From Alphaproteobacteria bacterium (lineage in GTDB: Bacteria > Pseudomonadota > Alphaproteobacteria > Micavibrionales > CSBR16-224), in assembly GCA_006226225.1 (NCBI GenBank), contig SBHI01000184.1:1-14852 (forward strand): DNA of 14,852 nt, written 5' to 3'. The notes beneath the pieces are model-generated. The model made no database searches. It saw only the letters and a program-made list of their open reading frames with translations, and had not been told where the DNA came from. Below are positions 7,843 through 14,852 of the stretch, piece after piece (position 1 is the first letter of the stretch; each line of letters starts with the position of its first letter). The translations under genes and the position numbers were made by a program.

Positions 7843-9913
7843 TTGCCCGTTTTTTCTCCATTGTTTTATCAACAAAAGCGTCCGTACATTCCTGCATCGT
7901 TACCGAGGCACGGCTGACCGGACAGGTTTTGTAAAAATTTGCCACCGGCAGGCGGAACGGCAGTTTTTTTACATCTCCCGCATCTGCCGCAAAGTTTTTC
8001 CATGCCGCATGCGGAATTTGATCAATATGATCAAAGATTTCGTTTTCCTGTATCAGGCGCGCACGTAGCTCCGCCGGATGGTCGTAGGGCAGCGGGTATC
8101 CCATATGCGAGGACAGCGCCCTGAGAATTGTCCAGTCCTCCCGTGCATCACCGGGCGGGAATGCCGCTTTGCGGGCGGTTTGCACACGCCCTTCCAGATT
8201 GACATACAGGCCGGATTTTTCCGTATAGGCCGCACCAGGGAAAATCACATCCGCCCGTGCTGCGCCCACGTCACCGTGGTGCCCTTGGTAAATTACAAAT
8301 GTCTTTTTGCCCAGACGGTCATAGGGCAGTTCATCCGCGCCCAAAGCATAAAGAACCTCGATATCACCTTTTTTCGAAGCAGCAATGATGCCGTCCATAT
8401 CCAGTCCGCCGCGCGCCTGATCCGGCACAAAGCCAATGGACAAGGCACCCATGCGTGCCGCTGCCAGATGCAGCAGGTTAAAGCCGTTCCAGTCGTCGCG
8501 CACCATGCCGAACTTCTCTGCAACGGCGCGTGCCATGGCATGAACGCCCAGACCGTCATCGCGGCGCACAGCCCCCATGCCCAGAATCAGCATCGGTTTT
8601 TCCGCTTTTTCAAGAATGCTGGCAAAACTATGTTTGCCGTTTAGCAAGTCTTCCAGCGCGTCCGAACCTGTTCCCAGATGGGTGTATTCATAGTTCAGAT
8701 TGGCATGCGGGCCGATCAGGCCGATTTTCGTGTTCTTTGCACGCCAGTTTTTATGAATGCGGGCATTCAGCATGGCCGCTTCCCAGCGCGGATTGGTGCC
8801 GATCAGCAGAATGGCGTCCGCCTCTTCCACACCGGCGATTGTCGTATTAAAGCCGTAGCCGCAAACCTGATACGGGTCGAATTTCGCACCATCCTGACGG
8901 CATTCCAGATGCGGACTGCCCAGCCCTGTCATCAGATCTTTCAGTGCCATCATGGATTCGACATCGCAAAGATCGCCCGTCACAGCGGCAATTTTACGGC
9001 CATCCACCCCTTTCAGGCGTTCAGCAACCGTCTCAAAGGCATCCGTCCATGAGGCGGGCTTCAGCTTGCCTTTTGCATCGCGCACATAGGGGCGATCCAG
9101 ACGGTTGACGCGCAGTCCGTCACAGGCATGGCGGGTTTTGTCGGAAATCCACTCCTCGTTTACGTCTTCATGCAATCGCGGCAAGACGCGCATAATCTGG
9201 TTGCCGCGGCAGTCAATGCGGATATTCGATCCGACCGCATCCAGCGCATCAATACTTTCCGTTTTCACCAGCTCCCACGGACGGGCAATAAATTCATAAG
9301 GCTTTGCCGTCAACGCGCCGACCGGGCAGACATCGACCAAATTACCGGACAGTTCCGAGGTCATCATCTGTTCGACATAGGTGCCGATTTCCAGATGTTC
9401 GCCGCGGTTCAACACACCCAGCTCCTGCGTGCCGGCAACTTCATCGCCGAAACGGACGCAGCGCGTGCAATGGATGCAGCGCGTCATCACGGTTTTCACA
9501 ACCGGCCCCAGCTCTTTATCTTTGACGGCGCGTTTATCTTCTTCAAAGCGGCTGCGGTCAAAACCATAAGCCACCGCCTGATCCTGCAAATCGCATTCGC
9601 CGCCCTGATCACAGATCGGGCAATCCAGCGGGTGATTGATCAGCAGAAATTCCATCATCCCCTGACGGGCGCGGCGCACTTTCTCGGAACCTGTCTTGAC
9701 CTTCATATTGTCACCGCAAGGCATGGCACAGCTGGCTGCCAGTTTCGGCGCACCTTCAACCTCGACAAGACACATGCGGCAATTCGCCGGAACCGACAGC
9801 TTGTCATGATAGCAGAAGCGCGGAATTTCAATTCCAAGCTGCTCTGCCGCCTGCAATAGCGATGTACCGGGTTCGACCGTGACTTCAATATCGTCGATTG
9901 TCAATTTCGGCAT
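7835..9913 (-). CDS. nuoG: NADH-quinone oxidoreductase subunit G
   Basis: NuoG is the largest subunit of the peripheral arm and relays electrons from NuoF/NuoE to NuoI. At 692 residues it has the normal alphaproteobacterial length. The N-terminus binds the 2Fe-2S cluster N1b (C34, C45, C48, C62). Next come cluster N5 (H94, C98, C101, C107, in HPLDCPICDQGGEC) and cluster N4 (C146, C149, C152 in CIHCTRC, with C196 in VDVCPVG). The remainder is a molybdopterin-oxidoreductase-like domain that holds no cofactor. The ligands for the additional cluster N7, seen in E. coli and Thermus, are missing. GAAGGA lies 7 bases before the ATG, and 29 bases separate it from nuoF. Its last codons overlap the nuoH start by 8 bases. 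Confidence 0.98.
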   Translation of the reverse strand: MPKLTIDDIEVTVEPGTSLLQAAEQLGIEIPRFCYHDKLSVPANCRMCLVEVEGAPKLAASCAMPCGDNMKVKTGSEKVRRARQGMMEFLLINHPLDCPICDQGGECDLQDQAVAYGFDRSRFEEDKRAVKDKELGPVVKTVMTRCIHCTRCVRFGDEVAGTQELGVLNRGEHLEIGTYVEQMMTSELSGNLVDVCPVGALTAKPYEFIARPWELVKTESIDALDAVGSNIRIDCRGNQIMRVLPRLHEDVNEEWISDKTRHACDGLRVNRLDRPYVRDAKGKLKPASWTDAFETVAERLKGVDGRKIAAVTGDLCDVESMMALKDLMTGLGSPHLECRQDGAKFDPYQVCGYGFNTTIAGVEEADAILLIGTNPRWEAAMLNARIHKNWRAKNTKIGLIGPHANLNYEYTHLGTGSDALEDLLNGKHSFASILEKAEKPMLILGMGAVRRDDGLGVHAMARAVAEKFGMVRDDWNGFNLLHLAAARMGALSIGFVPDQARGGLDMDGIIAASKKGDIEVLYALGADELPYDRLGKKTFVIYQGHHGDVGAARADVIFPGAAYTEKSGLYVNLEGRVQTARKAAFPPGDAREDWTILRALSSHMGYPLPYDHPAELRARLIQENEIFDHIDQIPHAAWKNFAADAGDVKKLPFRLPVANFYKTCPVSRASVTMQECTDAFVDKTMEKKRANA

Positions 9914-9942
9914 TGTCTTGTCCTTCTACTCTTCTAAACCCT

Positions 9943-11220
9943 TCAGGCAGCCTGCGTTTTACGGTATTCGATAATGCGGCGTTCAACTTCATCACGGAAA
10001 TGGCGCATCAGCCCCTGTATCGGCCATGCTGCGGCATCGGCATGGGCACAAATAGAATTGCCTTCCATCTGCCCGCAAACATCCAGCAGCATATCAATAT
10101 CCTTGATCGAGGCTTCGCCCGTCGTCATTTGTTTCATCATGCGCCAAATCCAACCCGTTCCTTCACGGCAGGGCGTGCATTGGCCGCAGCTTTCGTGCCA
10201 GTAGAATTGCGACAGGCGCGTAATCGCCTGCACGATATCGGTGGACTTATCCATGACAATCACCGCCGCCGTACCAAGACTGGACTGCACGGCTTTCAGG
10301 CTGTCAAAATCCATCAGCACCGTATCGCAAATATGGCGCGGCAGAACCGGCGTGGATGACCCGCCCGGCAAGACCGCCAAAAGATTATCCCAGCCACCGC
10401 GCACACCGCCTGCATGTTTTTCAATCAGATCACGCAGCGGAATACTGAGCGATTCCTCGACATTACAGGGGCGGTTCACATGACCGGAAATACAGAACAG
10501 TTTCGTACCGCGGTTATTCTCGTTCCCGAATGATGAAAACCAGTTACCGCCGCGGCGCATAATATCCGGCACTGCCGCAATGGTCTCAACATTATTGACC
10601 GTTGTCGGACAGGCATACAGCCCTGCCATTGCCGGGAAAGGCGGCTTATTGCGCGGCATGCCTTTTTTGCCTTCCAGCGAATTCAGAAGCGCGCTTTCCT
10701 CGCCGCAAATATACGCTCCTGCGCCACGATGGATGTACAGATCAAAATCCCATCCCGATTTCGCAGCGTTTTTACCAAGCAGTCCCGCATCATAGGCTTC
10801 ATCAATGGCTTTTTGCAGCGCAACCGCTTCGTTATAAAACTCGCCACGGATATAGATGTATCCTGTATTGGCACCGATAGCGAAACCCGCCAGCAAACAG
10901 CCTTCAACCAGTTTATGCGGCTCGTAACGGAGGATATCGCGGTCTTTACAAGTGCCGGGTTCGGATTCATCGGCATTGACGACCAGATATTGCGGTTTGC
11001 CGCTGTCTTTCGGCATGAACGACCATTTCAGCCCTGTTGGGAAACCCGCGCCGCCGCGTCCGCGCATGCCCGAGGCTTTCATTTCCTCGATCATCCATTC
11101 GCGCCCTTTGCCAATCAGCTTTTTGGTGTTGCTCCAGTCACCGCGTTTTTGCGATGACTTCAAATCAGTACCGTCCCAGCCGTAGAGATTGGTAAAAATG
11201 CGGTCTTTATCCTGTAACAT
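9943..11220 (-). CDS. nuoF: NADH-quinone oxidoreductase subunit F (NADH and FMN binding)
   Basis: NuoF is the electron entry point of complex I. It binds NADH and FMN, takes a hydride, and passes electrons to cluster N3. The 425-residue length matches the family (mitochondrial 51-kDa type). The glycine-rich FMN/NADH loop GRGGAGFPTGLKW is at 54-66, NADESEPGTCKDR at 82-94, and the second nucleotide motif CGEESALLNSLEG at 172-184. A SLBB-type domain follows. The N3 cluster is bound by C345, C348 and C351 (ESCGQCTPCREG) with C391. Around C391 the sequence reads CAHADAAAWPIQG where many relatives have CALGDAAAWP. The gap to nuoE is 7 bases, and the nearest ribosome-site-like run (AAGGGG) lies inside the end of nuoE. 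Confidence 0.98.
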   Translation of the reverse strand: MLQDKDRIFTNLYGWDGTDLKSSQKRGDWSNTKKLIGKGREWMIEEMKASGMRGRGGAGFPTGLKWSFMPKDSGKPQYLVVNADESEPGTCKDRDILRYEPHKLVEGCLLAGFAIGANTGYIYIRGEFYNEAVALQKAIDEAYDAGLLGKNAAKSGWDFDLYIHRGAGAYICGEESALLNSLEGKKGMPRNKPPFPAMAGLYACPTTVNNVETIAAVPDIMRRGGNWFSSFGNENNRGTKLFCISGHVNRPCNVEESLSIPLRDLIEKHAGGVRGGWDNLLAVLPGGSSTPVLPRHICDTVLMDFDSLKAVQSSLGTAAVIVMDKSTDIVQAITRLSQFYWHESCGQCTPCREGTGWIWRMMKQMTTGEASIKDIDMLLDVCGQMEGNSICAHADAAAWPIQGLMRHFRDEVERRIIEYRKTQAA

Positions 11221-11227
11221 CTGTCAC

Positions 11228-11887
11228 TTACCCCTTCTTACCGCTTTTTTTCTCATTTTCAGCCATTGCGACCTTGGCTTTTTTCGCCTGCGCTTCCAGC
11301 GTTGTCGGGCCGTCCTGTGCGCAGGAGCCTTTACGGCCGGTCTGCGAACCGAAAGAGGTTTTCTTTCCGGCCTTCAGATCTTTCAGCAGCGTCACCATCA
11401 ATTCCGGCGTCAAATCTTCGTAATAATCATCATTCACTTGCACCATCGGCGCATTCACGCAGGCGCCGAGGCACTCGACCTCCACCAATGTGAATTTACC
11501 GTCTTTGGTGGTTTCGCCGATTTTTGCGCCCAGATGTTCTTCTGCCGCCTTGACGATATCGCCGCTGCCGCACAGCCAGCAAGGCGTTGTCGTGCAGAAT
11601 TGCAGCAGATACTCGCCGACAGGGCTTAAGTTATACATGGTGTAGAATGTTGCGACTTCAAAGACTTTCAGGCGCGGCATATCCAACACGCGGCCGATTT
11701 CCTCCATCGCCGCCTCGGGAATCCAGCCACCATGCTGACGCTGCGCCAGATCAAGTAGCGGCATCACCGCGCTTTGCTTCTGGTTGGAGGGATATTTTTT
11801 CAGGATATCCGCAATCTTCGCCATATTTTCTTTCGAAAATTTGAAGCTTTTCGGCTGATCGAATTTTGTGACGCGTAAACTGCCCAT
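11228..11887 (-). CDS. nuoE: NADH-quinone oxidoreductase subunit E (2Fe-2S, 24-kDa type)
   Basis: NuoE partners with NuoF in the NADH dehydrogenase module and holds the 2Fe-2S cluster N1a, thought to act as an off-path electron reservoir. The 219-residue protein has a helical N-terminal part (about 18-80) and a thioredoxin-like fold. Its ligands are C98 and C103 (CTTTPC) and C139 and C143 (CLGACVNAP). FEVATFYTMY (76-85) is the family signature. After the fold comes GSQTGRKGSCAQDGPTTL, usual in alphaproteobacteria and mitochondria, then a lysine- and alanine-rich tail (about 202-219) that varies among relatives. AAGGTG lies 8 bases before the ATG. The 31-base gap after nuoD is the widest in the operon. 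Confidence 0.97.
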   Translation of the reverse strand: MGSLRVTKFDQPKSFKFSKENMAKIADILKKYPSNQKQSAVMPLLDLAQRQHGGWIPEAAMEEIGRVLDMPRLKVFEVATFYTMYNLSPVGEYLLQFCTTTPCWLCGSGDIVKAAEEHLGAKIGETTKDGKFTLVEVECLGACVNAPMVQVNDDYYEDLTPELMVTLLKDLKAGKKTSFGSQTGRKGSCAQDGPTTLEAQAKKAKVAMAENEKKSGKKG

Positions 11888-11918
11888 TTTTCTTTCACCT
11901 TGTCATCACCGCCATGTA

Positions 11919-13139
11919 TCAGCGGTCGATTTCCCCAAAAACAATATCCATCGCCCCGATGATTGCCACCGCATCCGCCAGCATATGACCCTTCGACAGA
12001 TAATCCAGCGCCGCCAGATGAGCAAAACCCGGCGCGCGCATATGACAGCGATAGGGTCTGCTGCTACCGTCCGAGACCAGATAGACGCCGAATTCGCCTT
12101 TCGGCGCCTCTACAGCGGCATAGGTCTCGCCTTTCGGCACGTGATAGCCTTCGGTATAAAGCTTGAAATGGTGGATCATCGCCTCCATCGACTGCTTCAT
12201 ATCTGCGCGTTTCGGCGGCGCAACCTTGTTATTATCAACCATCACCTCACCTTTCGGCATTTCGGCAATGGCCTGTTTCATGATTTTCGCCGATTGGCGC
12301 ATTTCTTCCATACGGATCAGGTAACGTGCATAGCAGTCACCGGTTTTACCGACCGGAATGTCAAAATCCATACGGTCATAGACTTCGTAAGGCTGGCTTT
12401 TGCGCAAATCCCACGCCACGCCTGATGCCCGCAACATCGGCCCCGTAAAGCCCCAGTCCAGCGCCTCTTCCTTCGTCGCGATACCGATATCGACCGTGCG
12501 CTGTTTAAAAATACGGTTTTCCGTCAACAGTTCTTCGAGATCATTCAGGAAGACCGGAATCTGCTCGGCATAGGCATACATATCCTCGGCCAGACCTTCA
12601 GGCATATCCTGATGCACACCGCCGGGACGGAAATAATTGGCGTGCAGGCGCGCGCCGCAGACACGCTCGTAAAATTCCATTCCTTTTTCGCGTTCTTCAA
12701 AACTCCAGAGCGACGGCGTAATCGCCCCGACATCCAGCGCAAAGGTCGTGATATTCAGCAAATGGTTCAGAATGCGTGACAATTCGGAAAACAGGACACG
12801 GATATATTGCGCACGTTCCGGCACCTCGATACCCAGCAAGTTCTCCGTTGCCAATGCGAAAGCATGTTCCTGATTCATCGGCGCAACATAGTCCAGGCGA
12901 TCAAAGTACGGTACGGCCTGCGTATAGGTTTTATATTCGATCAGTTTTTCCGTGCCGCGGTGCAAAAGACCGATATGCGGATCGCAACGTTCCACGATCT
13001 CGCCATCCATTTCCATGACCAGACGCAGCACACCATGCGCGGCAGGGTGCTGCGGACCGAAATTCATCGTAAAGGGTTTGATTTGTGTTTGTCCCGCGAC
13101 CGAGACCATTTCATCATTTACGGCAGCTTCCAGTGTCAT
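11919..13139 (-). CDS. nuoD: NADH-quinone oxidoreductase subunit D (49-kDa type)
   Basis: NuoD is related to the large subunit of NiFe hydrogenases but has lost the metal site. With NuoB it forms the quinone headgroup pocket next to cluster N2. The 406-residue length fits the stand-alone NuoD of alphaproteobacteria. The quinone-site histidine is H35 in NFGPQHPAAHGVLRL, and the tyrosine is Y84 in YFDRLDYVAPMNQEH, equivalent to His38 and Tyr87 of the Thermus subunit. HRGTEKLIEYKTY is at 60-72. The C-terminus, RAPGFAHLAALDYLSKGHMLAD with FGEIDR at the end, is the usual closing motif. The start overlaps the nuoC stop as ATGA, and an excellent ribosome site, GGAGGTGA, lies 6 bases upstream. Confidence 0.98.
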   Translation of the reverse strand: MTLEAAVNDEMVSVAGQTQIKPFTMNFGPQHPAAHGVLRLVMEMDGEIVERCDPHIGLLHRGTEKLIEYKTYTQAVPYFDRLDYVAPMNQEHAFALATENLLGIEVPERAQYIRVLFSELSRILNHLLNITTFALDVGAITPSLWSFEEREKGMEFYERVCGARLHANYFRPGGVHQDMPEGLAEDMYAYAEQIPVFLNDLEELLTENRIFKQRTVDIGIATKEEALDWGFTGPMLRASGVAWDLRKSQPYEVYDRMDFDIPVGKTGDCYARYLIRMEEMRQSAKIMKQAIAEMPKGEVMVDNNKVAPPKRADMKQSMEAMIHHFKLYTEGYHVPKGETYAAVEAPKGEFGVYLVSDGSSRPYRCHMRAPGFAHLAALDYLSKGHMLADAVAIIGAMDIVFGEIDR

Positions 13140-13795
13140 GATTGGTCACCTCCGCCCATAAATTCCTGACGTATAGCTTTTTCATCGCCGAACAGATTGG
13201 GGTCACTCATCGCTTCCCACGGGCTGGTATAATCAAAACGGCGGAAGTCCTGCATCAGCTCCACCGGTTCATACACCACGCGCTGCGTGTCTTCGTCATA
13301 ACGGACTTCAACAAAGCCCGTTAACGGAAAGTCCTTGCGCAGCGGGTGCCCCTGAAAACCGTAATCGGTCAGGATACGGCGCAGATCGGGATGGTCGTCA
13401 AAAAACACGCCATACATATCCCAGACTTCGCGTTCAAACCAGTTCGCGGTGCTAAACAGGTCCGTCACGCTGGGAATAGGCGTTGCCTCATCCGTTTCCA
13501 GTTTGACACGGATGCGGCGGTTATGCTTCAGGCTCAACAGGTGATAGATCACCTCGAAACGTTCGTGATGCTCCGGATAATCCGCACCGCAAATATCAAT
13601 CAGCTGTTTGAAGGCGCATTGCGTGTCATCTTTCAGAAAGGCCAGAACGTCACGAAGTTTCGTGCGCTCGACCATCAGAACCAGTTCCGTATCGCGTTCC
13701 AGCTCGTAGGACAGAACGGCGTTCTTCAGCGCGCGCTTGATATGCTGACCAAGCTGCTTGAGTGCGATTTTATCTTTGCTGCCGCGTTTTGCCAT
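13136..13795 (-). CDS. nuoC: NADH-quinone oxidoreductase subunit C (30-kDa type)
   Basis: NuoC is a structural subunit of the peripheral arm that packs against NuoD and NuoB. It has no cofactor. The 219-residue protein has the family signature EREVWDMYGVFFDDHPDLRR (121-140), followed by ILTDYGFQGHPLRKDFPL and the C-terminal block PVELMQDFRRFDY, as in mitochondrial NDUFS3. The open frame extends further upstream into nuoB, but the ATG at 13795, four bases after the nuoB stop, gives the natural family N-terminus. The ribosome site there is weak (AGG about 12 bases upstream), so re-initiation after nuoB is plausible. The stop overlaps nuoD. It is not fused to nuoD, unlike in enterobacteria. Confidence 0.96.
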   Translation of the reverse strand: MAKRGSKDKIALKQLGQHIKRALKNAVLSYELERDTELVLMVERTKLRDVLAFLKDDTQCAFKQLIDICGADYPEHHERFEVIYHLLSLKHNRRIRVKLETDEATPIPSVTDLFSTANWFEREVWDMYGVFFDDHPDLRRILTDYGFQGHPLRKDFPLTGFVEVRYDEDTQRVVYEPVELMQDFRRFDYTSPWEAMSDPNLFGDEKAIRQEFMGGGDQS

Positions 13796-13799
13796 GATT

Positions 13800-14357
13800 C
13801 TAAGCCTGCCCCCGCACAATAATCTTGTTGCTGCCTTCGCGCTGGATTTTCTTTTGCAGCAGCAGAATGCCGTAAACCAGCGCCTCTGCCGTCGGCGGAC
13901 AGCCGGGAACGTAAATATCAACCGGTACGACACGGTCGCAGCCGCGCACCACCGAATAGGAATAATGGTAATAACCGCCGCCATTGGCGCAGGATCCCAT
14001 CGAAATTACCCAACGGGGCTCCGCCATCTGGTCATAGACCTTGCGCAGCGCCGGTGCCATTTTGTTCGTCAGCGTTCCGGCAACGATCATGACATCGGAT
14101 TGGCGCGGGCTGGGGCGGGGAATCACACCGAAACGGTCAAGGTCATAACGGCTCATATAGCTGTGGATCATTTCCACCGCACAGCAGGCCAGACCGAATG
14201 TCATCGGCCAGAGCGATCCGGTACGCGCCCAATCCAGCAATTTATCGAATTTCGCCACAACAAAGCCGCGGTCATTCATTTCTTCCATCGCCGCATTAAC
14301 AAGAGCGTTTTGTGCCGCCCCCGGGGGAAGATTGCCTGATTTGCCTGTTACTCCCAT
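13800..14357 (-). CDS. nuoB: NADH-quinone oxidoreductase subunit B (cluster N2)
   Basis: NuoB (PSST type) holds cluster N2, the last 4Fe-4S cluster, which reduces quinone at the NuoB/NuoD interface. With the ATG at 14357 the protein has 185 residues. The ligands are the tandem C58-C59 (FGLACCAVEM), C123 (MGSCANGGGYY) and C153 (VPGCPPTAEAL). RYDLDRFGVIPRPSPRQSD is the usual interface block. I preferred the ATG at 14357 over one at 14378 because AAAGGAG lies 7 bases upstream of it and the upstream ATG has none. The start lies inside the last codons of nuoA (10-base overlap), so translation is probably coupled. The first 20 or so residues are variable and may be flexible. Confidence 0.97.
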   Translation of the reverse strand: MGVTGKSGNLPPGAAQNALVNAAMEEMNDRGFVVAKFDKLLDWARTGSLWPMTFGLACCAVEMIHSYMSRYDLDRFGVIPRPSPRQSDVMIVAGTLTNKMAPALRKVYDQMAEPRWVISMGSCANGGGYYHYSYSVVRGCDRVVPVDIYVPGCPPTAEALVYGILLLQKKIQREGSNKIIVRGQA

Positions 14358-14719
14358 TCCAACGCTCCTTTTTTCCATTCATAAATGAAACCGACCGTCA
14401 GAATAGACAGGAACAGCACCATCGACCAAAAGCCGAACAACCCGGTTTTTCCCAGCGATACCGCCCACGGAAACAGAAAAGCCACTTCAAGGTCGAAAAT
14501 AATGAAAAGAATCGCCACCAGATAAAAACGCACATCAAATTTATGATGCGCATCGGAAAAAGGCTCGAAGCCGCATTCATATGCGGAGATTTTCTCGGAA
14601 TCAGGATTCTGCCGGCCGACCAGCCACGAGGCGAGTACGGCGAGAAGCGCCATTCCCGTTGCGATCACCAGAAAAATCAGGATCGGAAGATAGTTTAGTA
14701 AAAAGCCGTTTTCCATCAT
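14348..14719 (-). CDS. nuoA: NADH-quinone oxidoreductase subunit A
   Basis: NuoA (ND3 family) is a three-helix membrane subunit at the junction of the two arms. Its first loop sits near the quinone cavity. The protein has 123 residues from the first of two adjacent ATG codons, or 122 from the second at 14716. The loop cysteine lies in YECGFEPF, and DVRFYLVAILFIIFDLEVAF with FPWAVSL is the acidic second-helix signature. The C-terminus EWKKGALEW is typical of alphaproteobacteria. An in-frame TTG at 14764 would add 15 non-family residues and lie upstream of the predicted transcript start, so I rejected it. The ribosome site is weak (AAAAAGAA). This is the first gene of the operon. Confidence 0.95.
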   Translation of the reverse strand: MMENGFLLNYLPILIFLVIATGMALLAVLASWLVGRQNPDSEKISAYECGFEPFSDAHHKFDVRFYLVAILFIIFDLEVAFLFPWAVSLGKTGLFGFWSMVLFLSILTVGFIYEWKKGALEWE

Positions 14720-14751
14720 GATGTTGTTCTTTTTATTCTTGTTACGTAAGT

Positions 14752-14780
14752 GAAATACAACCAATCGGCAAGGCTGTCAA
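14752..14780 (-). promoter_or_regulatory. Candidate sigma-70-type promoter of the nuo operon
   Basis: On the minus strand a perfect -35 box TTGACA (14775-14780) is followed by a 17-base spacer and TATTTC (14752-14757), a weak -10 box with three of six consensus matches. A transcript would begin near 14745, leaving a leader of about 26 bases before nuoA. A strong -35 with a degenerate -10 box is common in alphaproteobacterial housekeeping promoters. It is the best match in the only sizeable non-coding stretch of the window. Experimental proof is lacking. Confidence 0.5.
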
Positions 14781-14823
14781 TCGTTATGCTGGCATTATCC
14801 TAAAGCATTCGCCTGCATGTTCA

Positions 14824-14842
14824 AAGGGCAAAACAAGCCCTT
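14824..14842. other. Short inverted repeat (possible hairpin) upstream of the operon
   Basis: AAGGGC (14824-14829) and GCCCTT (14837-14842) form a perfect 6-base-pair stem with a 7-base loop. Neither strand is followed by a long T run: ATTTC follows on the plus strand and TGAAC follows on the minus strand. It is therefore a poor intrinsic terminator. It could be the end of an upstream transcription unit or chance. The rest of 14720-14852, apart from the candidate promoter, shows nothing else I can identify. Confidence 0.25.
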
Positions 14843-14852
14843 ATTTCACAAT

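Noticed and set aside
9128..9859. A 243-codon open frame on the plus strand opposite the Fe-S region of nuoG
   Set aside because: It is antisense to the most conserved part of nuoG. No domain is seen, and codon constraint on nuoG explains the lack of stops.
13796..13984. Upstream extension of the nuoC frame into nuoB
   Set aside because: The added 63 residues are Arg/Cys-rich shadow sequence of nuoB. The family N-terminus begins at the ATG at 13795.
14786..14808. Inverted repeat ATGCT/AGCAT with a 13-base spacer just upstream of the -35 box, considered as an operator
   Set aside because: Five-base arms are expected by chance, and the spacing does not match a regulator site I can name.
14824..14842. 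The hairpin read as an intrinsic terminator of a neighbouring gene
   Set aside because: The stem is only 6 base pairs and neither side has a proper T run. I kept it only as a low-confidence inverted repeat.
1..14852. A novel or undescribed system hidden in the window
   Set aside because: Every stretch except about 130 bases is accounted for by nuo genes and birA with intact motifs. No unexplained gene, repeat array or RNA structure was seen by eye.

Overview
The window holds a complete 14-gene operon for proton-pumping NADH:quinone oxidoreductase (respiratory complex I), nuoABCDEFGHIJKLMN. It is encoded entirely on the minus strand and so reads from right to left in these coordinates. It is followed by the first 131 codons of a biotin--protein ligase gene (birA) that runs off the left edge. 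I found no RNA gene, mobile element, CRISPR array, long repeat or unknown gene.

Organism. The features point to an alphaproteobacterium of moderate GC content. nuoC and nuoD are separate genes (they are fused in Escherichia coli). NuoG lacks the ligands for the extra cluster N7. NuoA, B, C, D, I and K are very close to the mitochondrial-like alphaproteobacterial forms. The nuoN-birA junction is also typical of that class. The sequence alone does not fix the order or genus.

Layout, right to left. Positions 14720-14852 are non-coding upstream DNA with a plausible promoter (TTGACA, 17-base spacer, TATTTC) and a small hairpin of unclear role. Then come nuoA and nuoB (membrane anchor and N2 cluster), nuoC and nuoD (quinone-site peripheral arm), nuoE, nuoF and nuoG (NADH dehydrogenase module), nuoH (quinone-chamber membrane subunit), nuoI (two 4Fe-4S clusters), nuoJ and nuoK (small membrane subunits), and nuoL, nuoM and nuoN (antiporter-like proton-pumping subunits). 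birA starts on the nuoN stop codon. Genes overlap or are at most 31 bases apart, so one transcript and translational coupling are likely.

How they work together. NuoE, NuoF and NuoG oxidise NADH and pass electrons through FMN and Fe-S clusters. NuoI and NuoB carry them to N2 beside the quinone pocket formed by NuoD, NuoB and NuoH. Reduction of quinone drives conformational and electrostatic changes through NuoA, H, J and K into NuoN, NuoM and NuoL, which move protons. All cofactor ligands and the main membrane charges that I checked are present, so the complex looks functional. I looked for an undescribed system and did not find one. The findings below are modest points about a well-conserved locus.
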